64,000 nt of DNA from Bremia lactucae (lineage: Eukaryota; Oomycota; Peronosporomycetes; Peronosporales; Peronosporaceae): positions 8,923,707 through 8,987,706 of the forward strand of contig NC_090610.1 in the NCBI RefSeq assembly GCF_004359215.1. The letters run 5' to 3'. Position 1 is the first letter of the stretch, and each line of letters starts with the position of its first letter. This document shows positions 10,089-20,036 of the stretch, in pieces. The position numbers were made by a program, and so were the translations under genes. The notes below the pieces were generated by a model. That model had not been told where the DNA came from. It was given only the letters and a program-made list of their open reading frames with translations, and did no database searches.

Positions 10089-10345
10089 GGCGTGGGGGGA
10101 TTACAATATATCAGCTACTAAATGAGTGTGAAACTTGACCCCCAACGCCACTATCTTTTCGTATCATTCGCACAGACTTAAACGTACCCAACGCTGGCAC
10201 CACTCGTTCGCTTTTTAAATGCAATTCCTTTGGCAAAAACTATTTTGGAGCTTTAAAACTGGATTAATTTTTATTCTTGTCTTGACAAAGTTAAAAGAGT
10301 ACCACACATTTACAACCAATTTCCCCCCGAGAGGCCACCATTACC

Positions 10346-10736
10346 ATGGGCTTTCAAATCGATACCATCAAAGCCGGGTACGTAATCCACACGCAAGTCT
10401 TCATGATGTCTCTGCTGATGCCTCCGTTTCTATAACGATAGCGATGGCGAGAACTTTCCCAAGCCAGGACAAACCGTGTCCGTTCATTATGTCGGCACGC
10501 TGACTGACGGGACAAAGTTTGACTCGAGTCGCGACCGCGGTCGCCCATTTCAATTCGAGCTAGGCGCTGGACAGGTCATTCGTGGATGGGATGAAGGCGT
10601 TGCGAAACTAAGCAAAGGCCAAATCGCAAAGCTTACGCTGCCCCACGAGTATGCTTACGGCGAGCGCGGCCACCCGCCCGTAATTCCGCCTAAATCTACG
10701 CTTATCTTTGAGGTTGAGCTGCTGTCCTTCAGCTAA
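10346..10736 (+). CDS. FKBP12-type peptidyl-prolyl cis-trans isomerase, join(10346..10377,10442..10736)
   Basis: The spliced product has 108 residues, the canonical FKBP12 length. Exon 1 encodes [11 protein letters not shown] and ends in the first two bases of a Gly codon; exon 2 completes it and runs to TAA at 10734-10736. All residues that line the FK506/proline pocket in human FKBP12 have equivalents (Y27, F37, D38, F47, V56, I57, W60, Y83, F100, plus the HPPVIPP loop at 88-94). The enzyme speeds cis-trans isomerisation of Xaa-Pro bonds in the cytosol and, in fungi and animals, mediates inhibition of calcineurin by FK506. An intron is present, so this is not a processed retrocopy. The gene sits in a segment missing from the other arm of the inverted duplication. 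The unspliced frame from a GTG at 10476 is only part of the gene. Confidence 0.95.
10378..10441 (+). other. 64-bp intron of the FKBP gene
   Basis: Starts GTACGT, ends TAACGATAG, phase 2, with a CTGATG branch-like motif about 30 bp before the 3' end. Removing it restores a full FKBP12 sequence, which is strong support. Confidence 0.92.
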
Positions 10737-10896
10737 AAAATCGATCGATATTTGCATGATGAGCCACCCCCGTCCTCTCGTATCAGCTTGTAGCCAGCTA
10801 GGCGCCGCCTGGACTATTTTTTTAATTCGGGTGGCCCAAATATCGGCTTTTAGTTCAAACTTCTTTAACGTAGAAAAATGACAGTCGCCACTGGTC

Positions 10897-11250
10897 TAAA
10901 GTCTTAAATTCGTGTACTGTTAAATAAATTTCGGAGCTCATTTCATTTTACGCGGTAAAATATAAATGGTGTTGAGCTACCCACCGTAAAGTTTCTCAGA
11001 AAATCGAGGTCCACAATTTAAGCGGCATCCTCGGCGATAACATTTCATGAGCGGAAAAAAAGTAAAATTGTGCTGGTAGTTGCAATGTGATACCGTGTGT
11101 AAAAAAGCAGTGTCTGCCAATGTTTGTGCCATGGTTAGTTTGACTAATATCTTGTGACAGTTCTGACTAAAAATTCTAGCTCATTGCTCTCCACTTTACT
11201 CAACTAGTTAAAAGTACTGTCACATTAAAACCGCAATACTACCATGTGTG
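10897..11250 (+). repeat. Inverted duplication, segment P2 (left arm)
   Basis: Aligns in reverse complement with about 13190-13665. Shared landmarks are the blocks at 10940-10960, 11025-11060 and 11090-11130. More diverged than P1 and P3. Confidence 0.7.
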
Positions 11251-11884
11251 GTAATATTAACCATACTGAGAGGAACGATTATATTCTTCTTCCTCTTATA
11301 GGAAAAATAGTCGAATTTATTGCAACTTAACGATTGTCGAAATTCAACAAGTGCCGTTTGTGTAACCAAAGAATATTTTGTCATCGCGTAGCTAGAAGAA
11401 AATGATATATACTATTTTGAAGCTCATATTGTTGCTTATTTATAAACCGTAACGAGAAAAGAGCAAACTTTATAAGTTTGTCAGTCGCGAAACCAATTCC
11501 ATTTGGTCTAATTGGCATGGAACATTCAGAATACTTGAATAAGATTAGAACGGTAACCGGACTGTTGCAATCATTTATCTCCGATCAAATCGTTCGATTA
11601 TTCACCGCCGTACCGAATTTGTTAGGTATTGGGAAAAAGCTTTATTGGCCAACACCTGCAATACAACCACAGAAGACGTATTAAGAATCATAAACAATTA
11701 ATTGCCTTGTTGCTTCACAAGTGTCAAAGTACACCTCCATTAAGTAGTTTAACTGAATGCACTTTTCGCGAGTGCAAGTTTAGGAAGTATTACAAGCTTT
11801 CACCGGTGCTTGTGTACCGCGACACAAAAATTACAACGTAAACATGTATTTATGACATTATAGATGAACGATTACAATTTACAG
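11251..11884. other. Unique sequence between P2 and P3, no gene supported
   Basis: Overlapping frames of 68-70 codons occur at 11478-11841, but they show no domain or signal peptide. No matching sequence is seen in the right arm. Confidence 0.45.
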
Positions 11885-12995
11885 CGACGAAATTTTGTGG
11901 TAGACGTGACGAGAATGATAACATTATCTCTGCACTTAAGCGCGCAGATTGCGGTAGCCACCACCGTAGTATGGGTCGTATCCCATGCCTCCATATCCAT
12001 AGCCACCATATGGATACCCTACGCCGACGCCAACGCCGACACCTCCATAAAGACCCGCGCCAAGCAGACCCAATGTTTCTGCGACTTCTGCCGAGGCGTC
12101 GACAGTATTGCCAAATAGCGCCACACTTGCCATGCATAACGCAATTGCTGACTTGTAAAACATCATCGAGGTTGTTATTTGCGACTTGATTAGAACGGTG
12201 AGAATTGAACAATGATTCAAGCGTGCAATTGTGTGGTCTCCGCAGCAAGCAAAAACTCCAAGTACATTAGTCACCGCCAGCCGGATGTAATACAGAGTCA
12301 AAAGGTATAGAACGCCTTCGACTTAACCGCTGGTACCCATGCTGTGAAGAGTAGCTTTACGTATTCTTGGATTTGCCAAGTTTTAATGAGAATTACTCAA
12401 ATGCTTAATTATAAAATTACATATCGGACACTCTATATTATTAATCCGCAGCCAAATATTTATAGAGCTCAGTTTTTAACAAATAGGGCTTAACATCTGT
12501 ATAAACTCTGTAAAAACAGATCCGACACCCTGCGCTTAAATTACCGACATCACGTACGAATAAGAACAGCTTGCAGAAAGAGGTAAAAGCACCAATATTT
12601 TCTTAAAGACTGAGTGAGTTCTAACTAATTTATCCGCATAAGCATATACTGAAGATAAAAAAACGCAGGGAGGTAGCGTATGTGAAGTCTAAAAGCAATT
12701 TGCACTTCCCAATCTTACCAAGGTGTGCATAGCTGCCTCAAAGAGATCAAAGTACAAAGAAGTGGGTACCAAAGTCGCTTGCCGGGATCTCTAGACTTGA
12801 TAACCGCTTTCACGGTACAGCGTCGCCACTGTAAGTTTATTTCGCGCATACGTTATAATTCAAATTACAATCTCTATAACTTTACAAGCGTTTCATATGT
12901 AACTCAAGTTGCGATCAATATGGTGTAATGTCCAACAGTGCAATAGAACATTGCACCTTTTGACGTTCGTTTTGTCTGGTCACGCACATTCTTTG
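11885..12995 (-). repeat. Inverted duplication, segment P3 (left copy)
   Basis: Aligns in reverse complement with 14318-15505 over its full length, including the coding region of the Gly/Tyr-rich protein and about 800 bp upstream of it. Confidence 0.88.
11936..12166 (-). CDS. Small secreted Gly/Tyr-rich protein (left copy), 76 aa
   Basis: The preferred start is the Met at 12166 because it opens a textbook signal peptide (MMFYKSAIALCMASVALFGNTVDA, residues 1-24, shown here only as a span) and because the right copy has the same start. A frame open further upstream to 12301 is probably 5' UTR. The mature part (about 52 residues) has an acidic, alanine-rich lead followed by alternating Gly-Val and Gly-Tyr repeats and ends in YRNLRA. 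Such proteins resemble cell-wall or extracellular-matrix components. Secretion is inferred and function is unknown. The paralogue at 15217-15456 is nearly identical apart from indels in the Gly-Val run. No RXLR or LFLAK motif is present. Confidence 0.75.
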   Translation of the reverse strand: MMFYKSAIALCMASVALFGNTVDASAEVAETLGLLGAGLYGGVGVGVGVGYPYGGYGYGGMGYDPYYGGGYRNLRA

Positions 12996-13189
12996 ATTAA
13001 TCCCGCTTTAAGCTATATCGTAATCTTTACACGTATTATTTCTATATGATGTATACCGCGGTAGCTTGTTACATGAATGTTATTACCTACAAGAGATACA
13101 ATAAAAAAGAATAAAGAACAGACTCGTTATATATCTATTATTACCTACAAGTGGAATAGCTAATCAATGATATCTTTACTCTTAATATT
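12996..13189. other. Spacer between the P3 left copy and P2'
   Basis: AT-rich, with a short direct repeat of ttattacctacaag near 13082 and 13140. No gene seen. Confidence 0.45.
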
Positions 13190-13665
13190 GTGGTATTAAA
13201 GTGACAATAGATATTATTAGCTGAACTAATTCTTTAAATTACCCCGCTAATCGCTGCTAGACGCGCAAGTAGGGGAGAGAAATAAGTTACTATGCGTAGC
13301 TTTTTCTAGTCAGAACTTAAAAAGGTACAAGTCTTATTATCTATGGCACAAACATTGGCAGACACCGCCAATCTGTTTCTTTTATCCGCGGTATCACATT
13401 GCAACTACTAGCTCGAAAGCTCATAAAATTTGATTATTACAGTTCGCACTACATAGGAACTTGATTATATTTGACACAATTTTACTTTTTCCCCACTCAT
13501 GAAAATGCTAATGCCGAAGATGCCGCTTAACATTTCGACCTCCATTTTCTGAGAAACATACTGTGCGTAGCACGCATCTAAACTTTACAGCGTAAAATAA
13601 AGCGAGCTCCAAAAAAAAAAACTTATTTACTGAACACGAATTTTAGACGAATATACGACAAGTCT
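13190..13665 (-). repeat. Inverted duplication, segment P2' (right copy)
   Basis: Reverse-complement match to 10897-11250, with several insertions and an A run of 11 at about 13611-13621. Confidence 0.7.
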
Positions 13666-13675
13666 GTACCCAGTC

Positions 13676-14320
13676 GGCCTCATTTGAATCCACATTTATG
13701 TGTACATCACGTGTGGCTTACTCAATGCAGGCTGCACCCGCTAACATGACAGACAATGAGAATGTTTGTAGCGACAAGATCAGCACGCCGATGAGAAAGC
13801 CCATTGCCAAACAGGTGTTTACTGCTTAAGCATTACTATCATGCCTATAACAGAAGTACAACACTGGTCATCATTTGTCAAACGCCATTTAAACGACTTA
13901 GAATCGCTCTCACCTTCGCCAATGTTGCTAAAGCTGCGACAAAAAATTGCAGCGATTGTGGTTAAAGAGTCAAATACCATGGTGTTTAACAGATATACGC
14001 AATCAACACCTTCCGGGTTGTTGATGCACATGCGCCACAGAATATTCGTAGCTTCCACTACAGTGGGCAATAACAGAGGGCAAAATGGAATTAGAAGAAG
14101 CTCAAGGTAACTTTTCTGAGCCGCTGTACCATACTTTGCTGGCATTTAATTAGGGCAAACTTGCGACGAGAAGTTTTGGAGCAGACTACTCAACACAGCG
14201 TGATCATTTTAATGTCTTAAGACTTCGATATTTTTAAACTCTGGCGAGAATGCCGTAAAATTGTATAGAAGCCATATCATCGCCAAGCATGTCATTTTTG
14301 TTTTTAATGTCACATAATTT
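13676..14320 (-). repeat. Inverted duplication, segment P1' (right copy)
   Basis: Reverse-complement match to 9405-10088. It joins P3' directly on its right side, whereas the left arm has P1 far from P3, so the two arms have different segment order. Confidence 0.85.
13819..14145 (-). CDS. Small hypothetical protein, duplicated (right copy)
   Basis: A 108-codon frame whose C-terminal 68 residues align with the product of 9648-9902 (shared NIGEGESDS and VMLKQ end). The first 40 codons differ. No family recognised. The opposite strand is also open at 13841-14110, so coding strand is uncertain. Confidence 0.3.
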   Translation of the reverse strand: MPAKYGTAAQKSYLELLLIPFCPLLLPTVVEATNILWRMCINNPEGVDCVYLLNTMVFDSLTTIAAIFCRSFSNIGEGESDSKSFKWRLTNDDQCCTSVIGMIVMLKQ

Positions 14321-15505
14321 GACAAAGAATGTGCGTGACCAAATCAACGAACGTCAAAAAGGTGCAATGTTCTATTGCACTCTTAGACACTACACCGTCT
14401 TAATCGCAATTTGATTTGCATATGAAACGCGTGAAAAGCCATAGAGATTATAATTTGGATTATAATGGTTGCGCGCAAAAACTTACAGTAGCGACGCTGT
14501 AATGTGAAAAGCGGTTATCAAGTCTAGAGATCCCGGCAAGGCCGACTTTGGTACCACCTTTTGTCGATTGATCTCTTTTAGCGGCTATATGAACACCTTG
14601 GTGAGGTTGGGAGTGCAAATTGCTTTCAGACTTCACATAGCTACCAGGGTTACCTTCTTCGTCCATTTTTTATCTTCAGTATATGCTTATGCGGATAAAT
14701 TAGTTAAACTGCCAAATTGAATTCAACTCAGTCCTTAAGAAAATATTGGTGCTCTCACCTCTTTCTGCAAGCTGTTCTTCGGCATACGTAATGACGGTAT
14801 CGTTAGCGTAGGGTGTTGGATCGGTTTTTATAGAGTTTAACACAGATGTAAGCCCTATTGCTAAACATTGAGCTGATTTTATAATAAAGGCGCTCTATAA
14901 ATATTTGGCTGCGAGATCAATACATCGAGTCATCAGATATCTTATTTTGGGATTAAACATAACTCATTCGAGATGGAAATCATTATAACGTGGCTAAAAA
15001 TACGGAAATCCAAGGTTACGTAAAGCTACTCTTGACAGCATGGGCACCAGCCGTTAAGTCAAAGGCGTTCTATACCTTTTGACTCTGTAATACATCCGGC
15101 TGGCAGTAACTAATGTATACTTGGAGTTTTTGTTTGAAGCGGAGGTCACGCATTTTGTACGCTTGAATTATTGTTCAATTCTTACCGTTCTAATCAAGTC
15201 GCAAATAACAACCTCGATGATGTTTACCAAGTCAGCAATTGCTTTATGCATGGCAAGTGTGGCGCTATTTGGCAATACTGTCGACGCCTCGGCAGAAGTC
15301 GCAGAAACATTGGGTCTGCTCGGCGCAGTTTTAAATGGAGGTGTCGGCGTTAACGTCGGCGTCGGCGTAGGATATCCATATGGTGGCTATGGATATGGAC
15401 CAGGCATGGGATACGACCCATACTACGGTGGTGGCTACCGCAATCTGCGCGCTTAAGTGCAGTGATAATGTCAACCTTCTCGTCACGTCAACCACAAGAT
15501 TTAGT
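14318..15505 (+). repeat. Inverted duplication, segment P3' (right copy)
   Basis: Reverse-complement match to 11885-12995. Upstream sequence, 5' UTR and coding part are all retained, so this copy could be expressed with the same control as the left copy. Confidence 0.88.
15217..15456 (+). CDS. Small secreted Gly/Tyr-rich protein (right copy), 79 aa
   Basis: Paralogue of the product of 11936-12166 in opposite orientation. The signal peptide differs at one residue (MMFTK versus MMFYK). The mature part differs mainly in the Gly-Val run (a GVNVGVGVG version) and one Gly-Pro insertion before MGYDPYYGGG. The ending YRNLRA is the same. An open frame extends upstream to 15121, but the conserved signal peptide argues for the start at 15217. 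Retention of both frames despite many substitutions in the flanks suggests selection on the protein. Confidence 0.75.
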   Translation: MMFTKSAIALCMASVALFGNTVDASAEVAETLGLLGAVLNGGVGVNVGVGVGYPYGGYGYGPGMGYDPYYGGGYRNLRA

Positions 15506-15956
15506 CGCGTTTAAATACTGCATATTGTAATCGGTAGTCCATGATCTCATAAATACATGTTGTAATTTGGTGATGCACCAGTAAAAGCCTGTTAATCTTG
15601 CGAACCTTTTACTCGCGAAAAATAGGGAAAACATTTTGAATTTCTTTATTCTTATTCGAAGGCACTTTAATTGCCAGAAAAGTACCGATATCAATGTGAA
15701 GAGGAAAGTATCCCTAGTACGTGCCACACAAAAACAACAACAACCTTATTACATCCTCCTCATGGTAATAAATTCACAAGAGACGGCTATGTAAGTAAAG
15801 TCGTTCCAAAAACGATTTATCCCCCCCGTAAATTATTTTTAGTACTCTTCAGCTTAATTCTAAGTCTTCAATTTCGTGTTCGCTACTCATCAACCAAGAA
15901 ATTTCACCATTTACCTTCTTTTTGCACATTCTTTTAAATCTCGCCCAAGTCGACAT
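15506..15956. other. Intergenic, no gene supported
   Basis: Lies between the P3' border and the stop codon of the PDZ gene. Overlapping short frames are open on both strands, but none has a recognisable domain. Confidence 0.45.
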
Positions 15957-18900
15957 TTAAAGCCACACTTCACTCGCACAACCAGTTATACTCGACGCAT
16001 TCGAGTCGCGACTCGAGGACGGCGACATCGCGTCCCTATTTTGCAAGTTACGCCATGGATTCAGAATGTCCTCGCGAGTAACCATACTATCATGAAAACT
16101 ATACTTGAGCGCTTCGTCCAGAGCATCTTCATCCGTAGACAAAGGTTTCGTTTCTATCATAGTGTTTTGATTCGTTTCCAGTACTAAAGATGATTCCTGC
16201 TCGTCACTATAAAAAAACAGCTCCCAACATTCTTCACAATACAATTCCCGCACACCTCGCGCAATTTCCAACTCCGCAAGTTCACCCGAGAAACCACAAC
16301 GATAGCAACAATCTCCCACTAAACTGCGATTTGTGTCGACACGTGGCAACGAAATGGCAGCCGAACCAATTGCAATGGTCGAGTGCCGCTCAAAGTGGAG
16401 TTCCATTTGCAAACTTTGAAGAATTTCTTGAATTTCATCAATCATTTTCTTTTTCACAAGCACGTGGCAAGTCAAGTGGTTCTTAAGAATATCATGTACA
16501 TCTCGAATCTCCTGAAACGATTCCTTCACGAGCGCATTATCCCATGCAATCTCCTTTTGATCCATCTCTTCTTCGTATACTTGATCCAATTTCACGCTGT
16601 CATTCAAACTTGTGTGCTCGTTTTCACGTCCATGAATGCTTCTTTCATTGGTTGTCTCGAGACCCTTTTGATCGGTCTCCTTGTCTTGAAAGTCTCGTTG
16701 AGCAGTACTTTTAAAACAAGGATCCTTAAAAGGAAGGTCCAACAGATCATCAAGGGACGCAACACTTGCGGCCAACTCTCGTTCGTGGGAATTCGTCGCA
16801 CTTGCAACGTCAGCATTGAAAACCTCGGCATCCTCGTGCTCGTCTTCCAGCTCGTCAATAGAATCAGCAAGACTAGCACTGTTCGTCACCATCTCGCTTT
16901 CATTCGCACAACTTGGATTACAATACATTCCCGTGGTCTCTTTTGCGTCACATTCATTCCTCTCGTCTTCATTCATCATAAACCCTCCATTCGTATCGTT
17001 TGCTTGATCTTTTGCTTCCTTTTCGCTACTCTCGCAATTCATTAATGGATTAGCGCTCGAGGGATTCGATACTACAACACGTTCCGTCAATTTTCCGTTC
17101 TCTTGAATGAAAAAGCTATGAAGCGGAATAAAATCGGGTACGGATGTCACAGAAGAGACCGCAAGTGTCTCCCGTCTTTCGTCTTCCTTTGGAACTGTCT
17201 CGAGGCATTGTCTTGATTCGTCACCATTTCCTTCCGTAGGTTCCAACATGAGTTCGCTCTTTCCTTCCAAAATGCTTGGACAATTGTATTCTACAAGCTC
17301 GTTTTGCTTTTCACTAGAAACCCCATCGTCCGTCGTCAAAGACACGAATTCTTTCGAATCCACGGGATCATTCTGAAGAATCGTGTACGACAAATACTGC
17401 GCCCGATTCGATGTGAAATGTGTTGCAGCATTCACTGGCACTTGGGACTCCTTTGCGCTTTGTTCCACGAAACTCTGTTTCGCTACACATGCCTTGGCGT
17501 AAATCAACATGAGTTTGGCTTGGACCGTGCCGTCTTTAATCTCCAGCAATGGCATGCCTGCAAATTCACAATCTTCTAACGCTTTTCCTCTCGCTTGCGC
17601 AACAACATGTGCCGCTTTTGCACAAGTCAATGAATCCAACTTACTTGTGGGATTCTCTTGTTTCGGTGCGGACAACATCGGGTTCCTGACAGCTTGCTGA
17701 TATGATTCTTGACGTCGACAAGTGTCTCGAGAAGTCGATCGCGTGCGTGGTTTTAATACCGACAAGCAGCTTGACTGGTTTTCAGCATACAAACGATAAT
17801 CCTTCCGTCTCCACTTGGCTTTCGTATCCAGTCCTTCTTGACGAAAATCTCCCACAACAACATCGTCTTCTCGACTTTGTATACAAGCCGTTGGCAACAC
17901 TTTTGAAGACTGCGTGATCGTTTCTTCCGTCTCGATCGTATCCATTCCAACCTCCTTTTCGTCCACTATCTTTCTTTCATCATGTACATCGTGGTCATTC
18001 TTTTCCTCGTTGGTATGGTTTAAATCCGGTCGAAACGATAGATCCATGCTATTATTACGACGTGGTGGTCGTGGCGGGGACAATTCATACTCGGGTTGTT
18101 GTGGAAGAGTCTTTCGTCGTGGACGTGGTACTCTATGAACGTCTTTGGGAGGAATTTGTGGCAACAAAGTGTTTTCTGGACATGTCATGCGATTCGAGGA
18201 AGCATGGAAGCGTAAAACCACGGGTTTTTCAATAATATGAAGCCATCGTAGCACTTTTTCAACCCCCAGGACCTTGGTCTTTTCACCATTAATTGCTACA
18301 AGCACGTCATTGACACACACACGTTCCATGCCACGTCCTTGTCCGCGATGTGGACTGATAAAATCCACACACGGGACATTCACCTTGGCATTATACGCTC
18401 GAAAGGAAATACCAAGCGAACACCGTTCCCAGACCACACTATATTGTTTTCGTAATCGTTTTTCTTCGGCTTCGGACTTGGTACGACGTTTTCTCTTGTC
18501 TTTTAAGCTCTTGGGCTTGGGTTTCTGCACTTCCGTCGTCGAATTTTGGTCTATTTGTGATTTCAGTTCATTATATTCTTGTATGCCAAGTGATGGTTTG
18601 AATTGGATCGCGCTACTTGTACGGGAACGACTACGGGGATGTATCAAGTCCATGCTCGAATCTTCTCGCTGGATCTCGGGCGACCGGAAATGCAGGACCA
18701 TGGGAAGGCATTCTTTAAAAAGAAGACGTACGACTTTATGATAGCCAAGTCGCGTGGTTTTCTTGCCATTAATGCTGATCAGCAAGTCCCCTATGCGCAC
18801 ACCCGCCATTTTTAACACGGAAGGTTGTGGCAACAATTGCACCACGACAGGGGGCATGTCAGCACCCAATTCAGGCTGCAATACAACACCAAGTGGTCCA

Positions 18901-18974
18901 GCATTCCAATTAATTAGATAATCCTGCAGTGGCGTGGCGTCCGTCGGCGCGTGGGGCTTTAAAAGCCTGGCCAT
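15957..18974 (-). CDS. 1005-aa protein with two PDZ domains and a C-terminal Cys4 zinc site
   Basis: A single exon. PDZ1 spans about residues 20-98, with the carboxylate-binding loop as GPLGVVL and the IGDLLISING strand. PDZ2 spans about 178-258, with loop CSLGISF and VNDVLVAING. Between them is a strongly basic stretch (about 157-176) that could be a nuclear signal or bind membrane lipid. A long acidic, probably disordered middle (about 300-830) follows, then a helical or coiled segment and a Cys4 site (CCYRC at 889-893 and CEEC at 913-916), which probably holds one zinc. A UIM-like helix (about 950-965, acidic then DEALKYS) sits in the tail. PDZ pairs usually bind C-terminal peptides as scaffolds. 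Partners cannot be seen. I do not know an orthologue outside oomycetes. Confidence 0.85.
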   Translation of the reverse strand: MARLLKPHAPTDATPLQDYLINWNAGPLGVVLQPELGADMPPVVVQLLPQPSVLKMAGVRIGDLLISINGKKTTRLGYHKVVRLLFKECLPMVLHFRSPEIQREDSSMDLIHPRSRSRTSSAIQFKPSLGIQEYNELKSQIDQNSTTEVQKPKPKSLKDKRKRRTKSEAEEKRLRKQYSVVWERCSLGISFRAYNAKVNVPCVDFISPHRGQGRGMERVCVNDVLVAINGEKTKVLGVEKVLRWLHIIEKPVVLRFHASSNRMTCPENTLLPQIPPKDVHRVPRPRRKTLPQQPEYELSPPRPPRRNNSMDLSFRPDLNHTNEEKNDHDVHDERKIVDEKEVGMDTIETEETITQSSKVLPTACIQSREDDVVVGDFRQEGLDTKAKWRRKDYRLYAENQSSCLSVLKPRTRSTSRDTCRRQESYQQAVRNPMLSAPKQENPTSKLDSLTCAKAAHVVAQARGKALEDCEFAGMPLLEIKDGTVQAKLMLIYAKACVAKQSFVEQSAKESQVPVNAATHFTSNRAQYLSYTILQNDPVDSKEFVSLTTDDGVSSEKQNELVEYNCPSILEGKSELMLEPTEGNGDESRQCLETVPKEDERRETLAVSSVTSVPDFIPLHSFFIQENGKLTERVVVSNPSSANPLMNCESSEKEAKDQANDTNGGFMMNEDERNECDAKETTGMYCNPSCANESEMVTNSASLADSIDELEDEHEDAEVFNADVASATNSHERELAASVASLDDLLDLPFKDPCFKSTAQRDFQDKETDQKGLETTNERSIHGRENEHTSLNDSVKLDQVYEEEMDQKEIAWDNALVKESFQEIRDVHDILKNHLTCHVLVKKKMIDEIQEILQSLQMELHFERHSTIAIGSAAISLPRVDTNRSLVGDCCYRCGFSGELAELEIARGVRELYCEECWELFFYSDEQESSLVLETNQNTMIETKPLSTDEDALDEALKYSFHDSMVTREDILNPWRNLQNRDAMSPSSSRDSNASSITGCASEVWL

Positions 18975-20036
18975 GCGCTCCTAGCCGGAAGAGCGCAACT
19001 GTTGTTAATGTGTAGAAAAACAAATGCAGGACAGTGGACTATATGATTGGTTGAAAAGAAGGCACGGAGATCCGGATCGCAGGTTTAGGTGCATTGAACA
19101 ACGATAGAAATAAAAAACATTTTCATTGCAATAGTCCGTCAAGGCGCTCTTTTCATTTTTCATGAGTGGTTTTAAAAAGAGCTCACAATTCATTTTCTTA
19201 TAGGTCCTGGTCTAGTATTTGATTTGCTATAATGTTAGTTATCCTTATCCTGTGGTTTTCTTTCTCGTGCGTGAGGTGATTCTATTTTAACATCTGGGTC
19301 GAGATTATTGGGGTTTCGACGTAGCGTAATTTGGAGGAGCAAATTTCGAAAAAATTAAGAAGAGCGACGAAAGTGCACAAAGTACTGTCTTTTACAGGAT
19401 GGTGAACAATAAAAGCGCATGTAGTACTATCTTATGACATGTAAAAGGCTGATGATGTCACCTTCTTGGCCTCGATTTCTTCGAGCGGAGCCTAGCCACA
19501 GAATTCTCAATCTTGTATGCGACATTGTGTGGACATGGTAGCCTTTCCCCTATGAAATGGATTTTTTAGTGTACATAAAGCTTCAAACGAGGTCCATTCG
19601 ACATCTATGACTGCCGACTCCACATCAAATTCGGAGTCTACTGCCAATATACTTGGTCCAAAGTGGACTTGCATAGGCACAATTCAGTCGCTGGCAAAGG
19701 TTTAAGATACCTGGAATTTGCTGACGATACAGAAGTTTGTTAGTTTGCAACTACAACATATATTTTTTATGGTTTACGGTAATATTAAGTCGGTGTGAGA
19801 CGCACATAGCATATTTCTGCATAAAATACACAAGTGTGTTTGGAATAATTTGGATTCAAACTATTAATACTTTCACTGGCTCTCAAAGGTTGCAGCTAGA
19901 GTTTCCCTATAGTAACAATTTTTAAGGAAATTGCTGCGGACACACCCCATTTTTGCTACGGAGACACCTCTAATATAAAACGTTGTCTTCAGACGTAAAT
20001 TGCCCCTTTTAATCCTTTGTATACAAACACCGTCTA
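18975..20036. other. Intergenic, no gene supported
   Basis: About 1 kb between the ATG of the PDZ gene and the first LTR of chromovirus copy C. A 62-codon frame at 19737 has no features. No RNA gene was recognised. Confidence 0.45.

Larger units (their letters stand above)
10089..10896 (+). other. Segment carrying the FKBP gene, present only in the left arm
   Basis: The right arm reads straight from the P1 match (cgtatattc) into the P2 match (gtctaaaattcgtg) near 13665-13678. The left arm has about 808 bp between the same two points, including the whole FKBP gene. No target-site duplication was seen at the borders. Confidence 0.75.

Noticed and set aside
10476..10736. FKBP gene starting at a GTG with no intron
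   Set aside because: Splicing out 10378-10441 gives the full canonical 108-aa protein from an ATG; the shorter frame lacks the first strand.
11885..15505. RXLR or Crinkler effector genes in the duplicated region
   Set aside because: The secreted proteins have signal peptides but no RXLR, dEER or LFLAK motif.
16383..17045. A 220-aa plus-strand protein
   Set aside because: Antisense to the disordered acidic region of the PDZ gene, whose codon bias opens the opposite strand.
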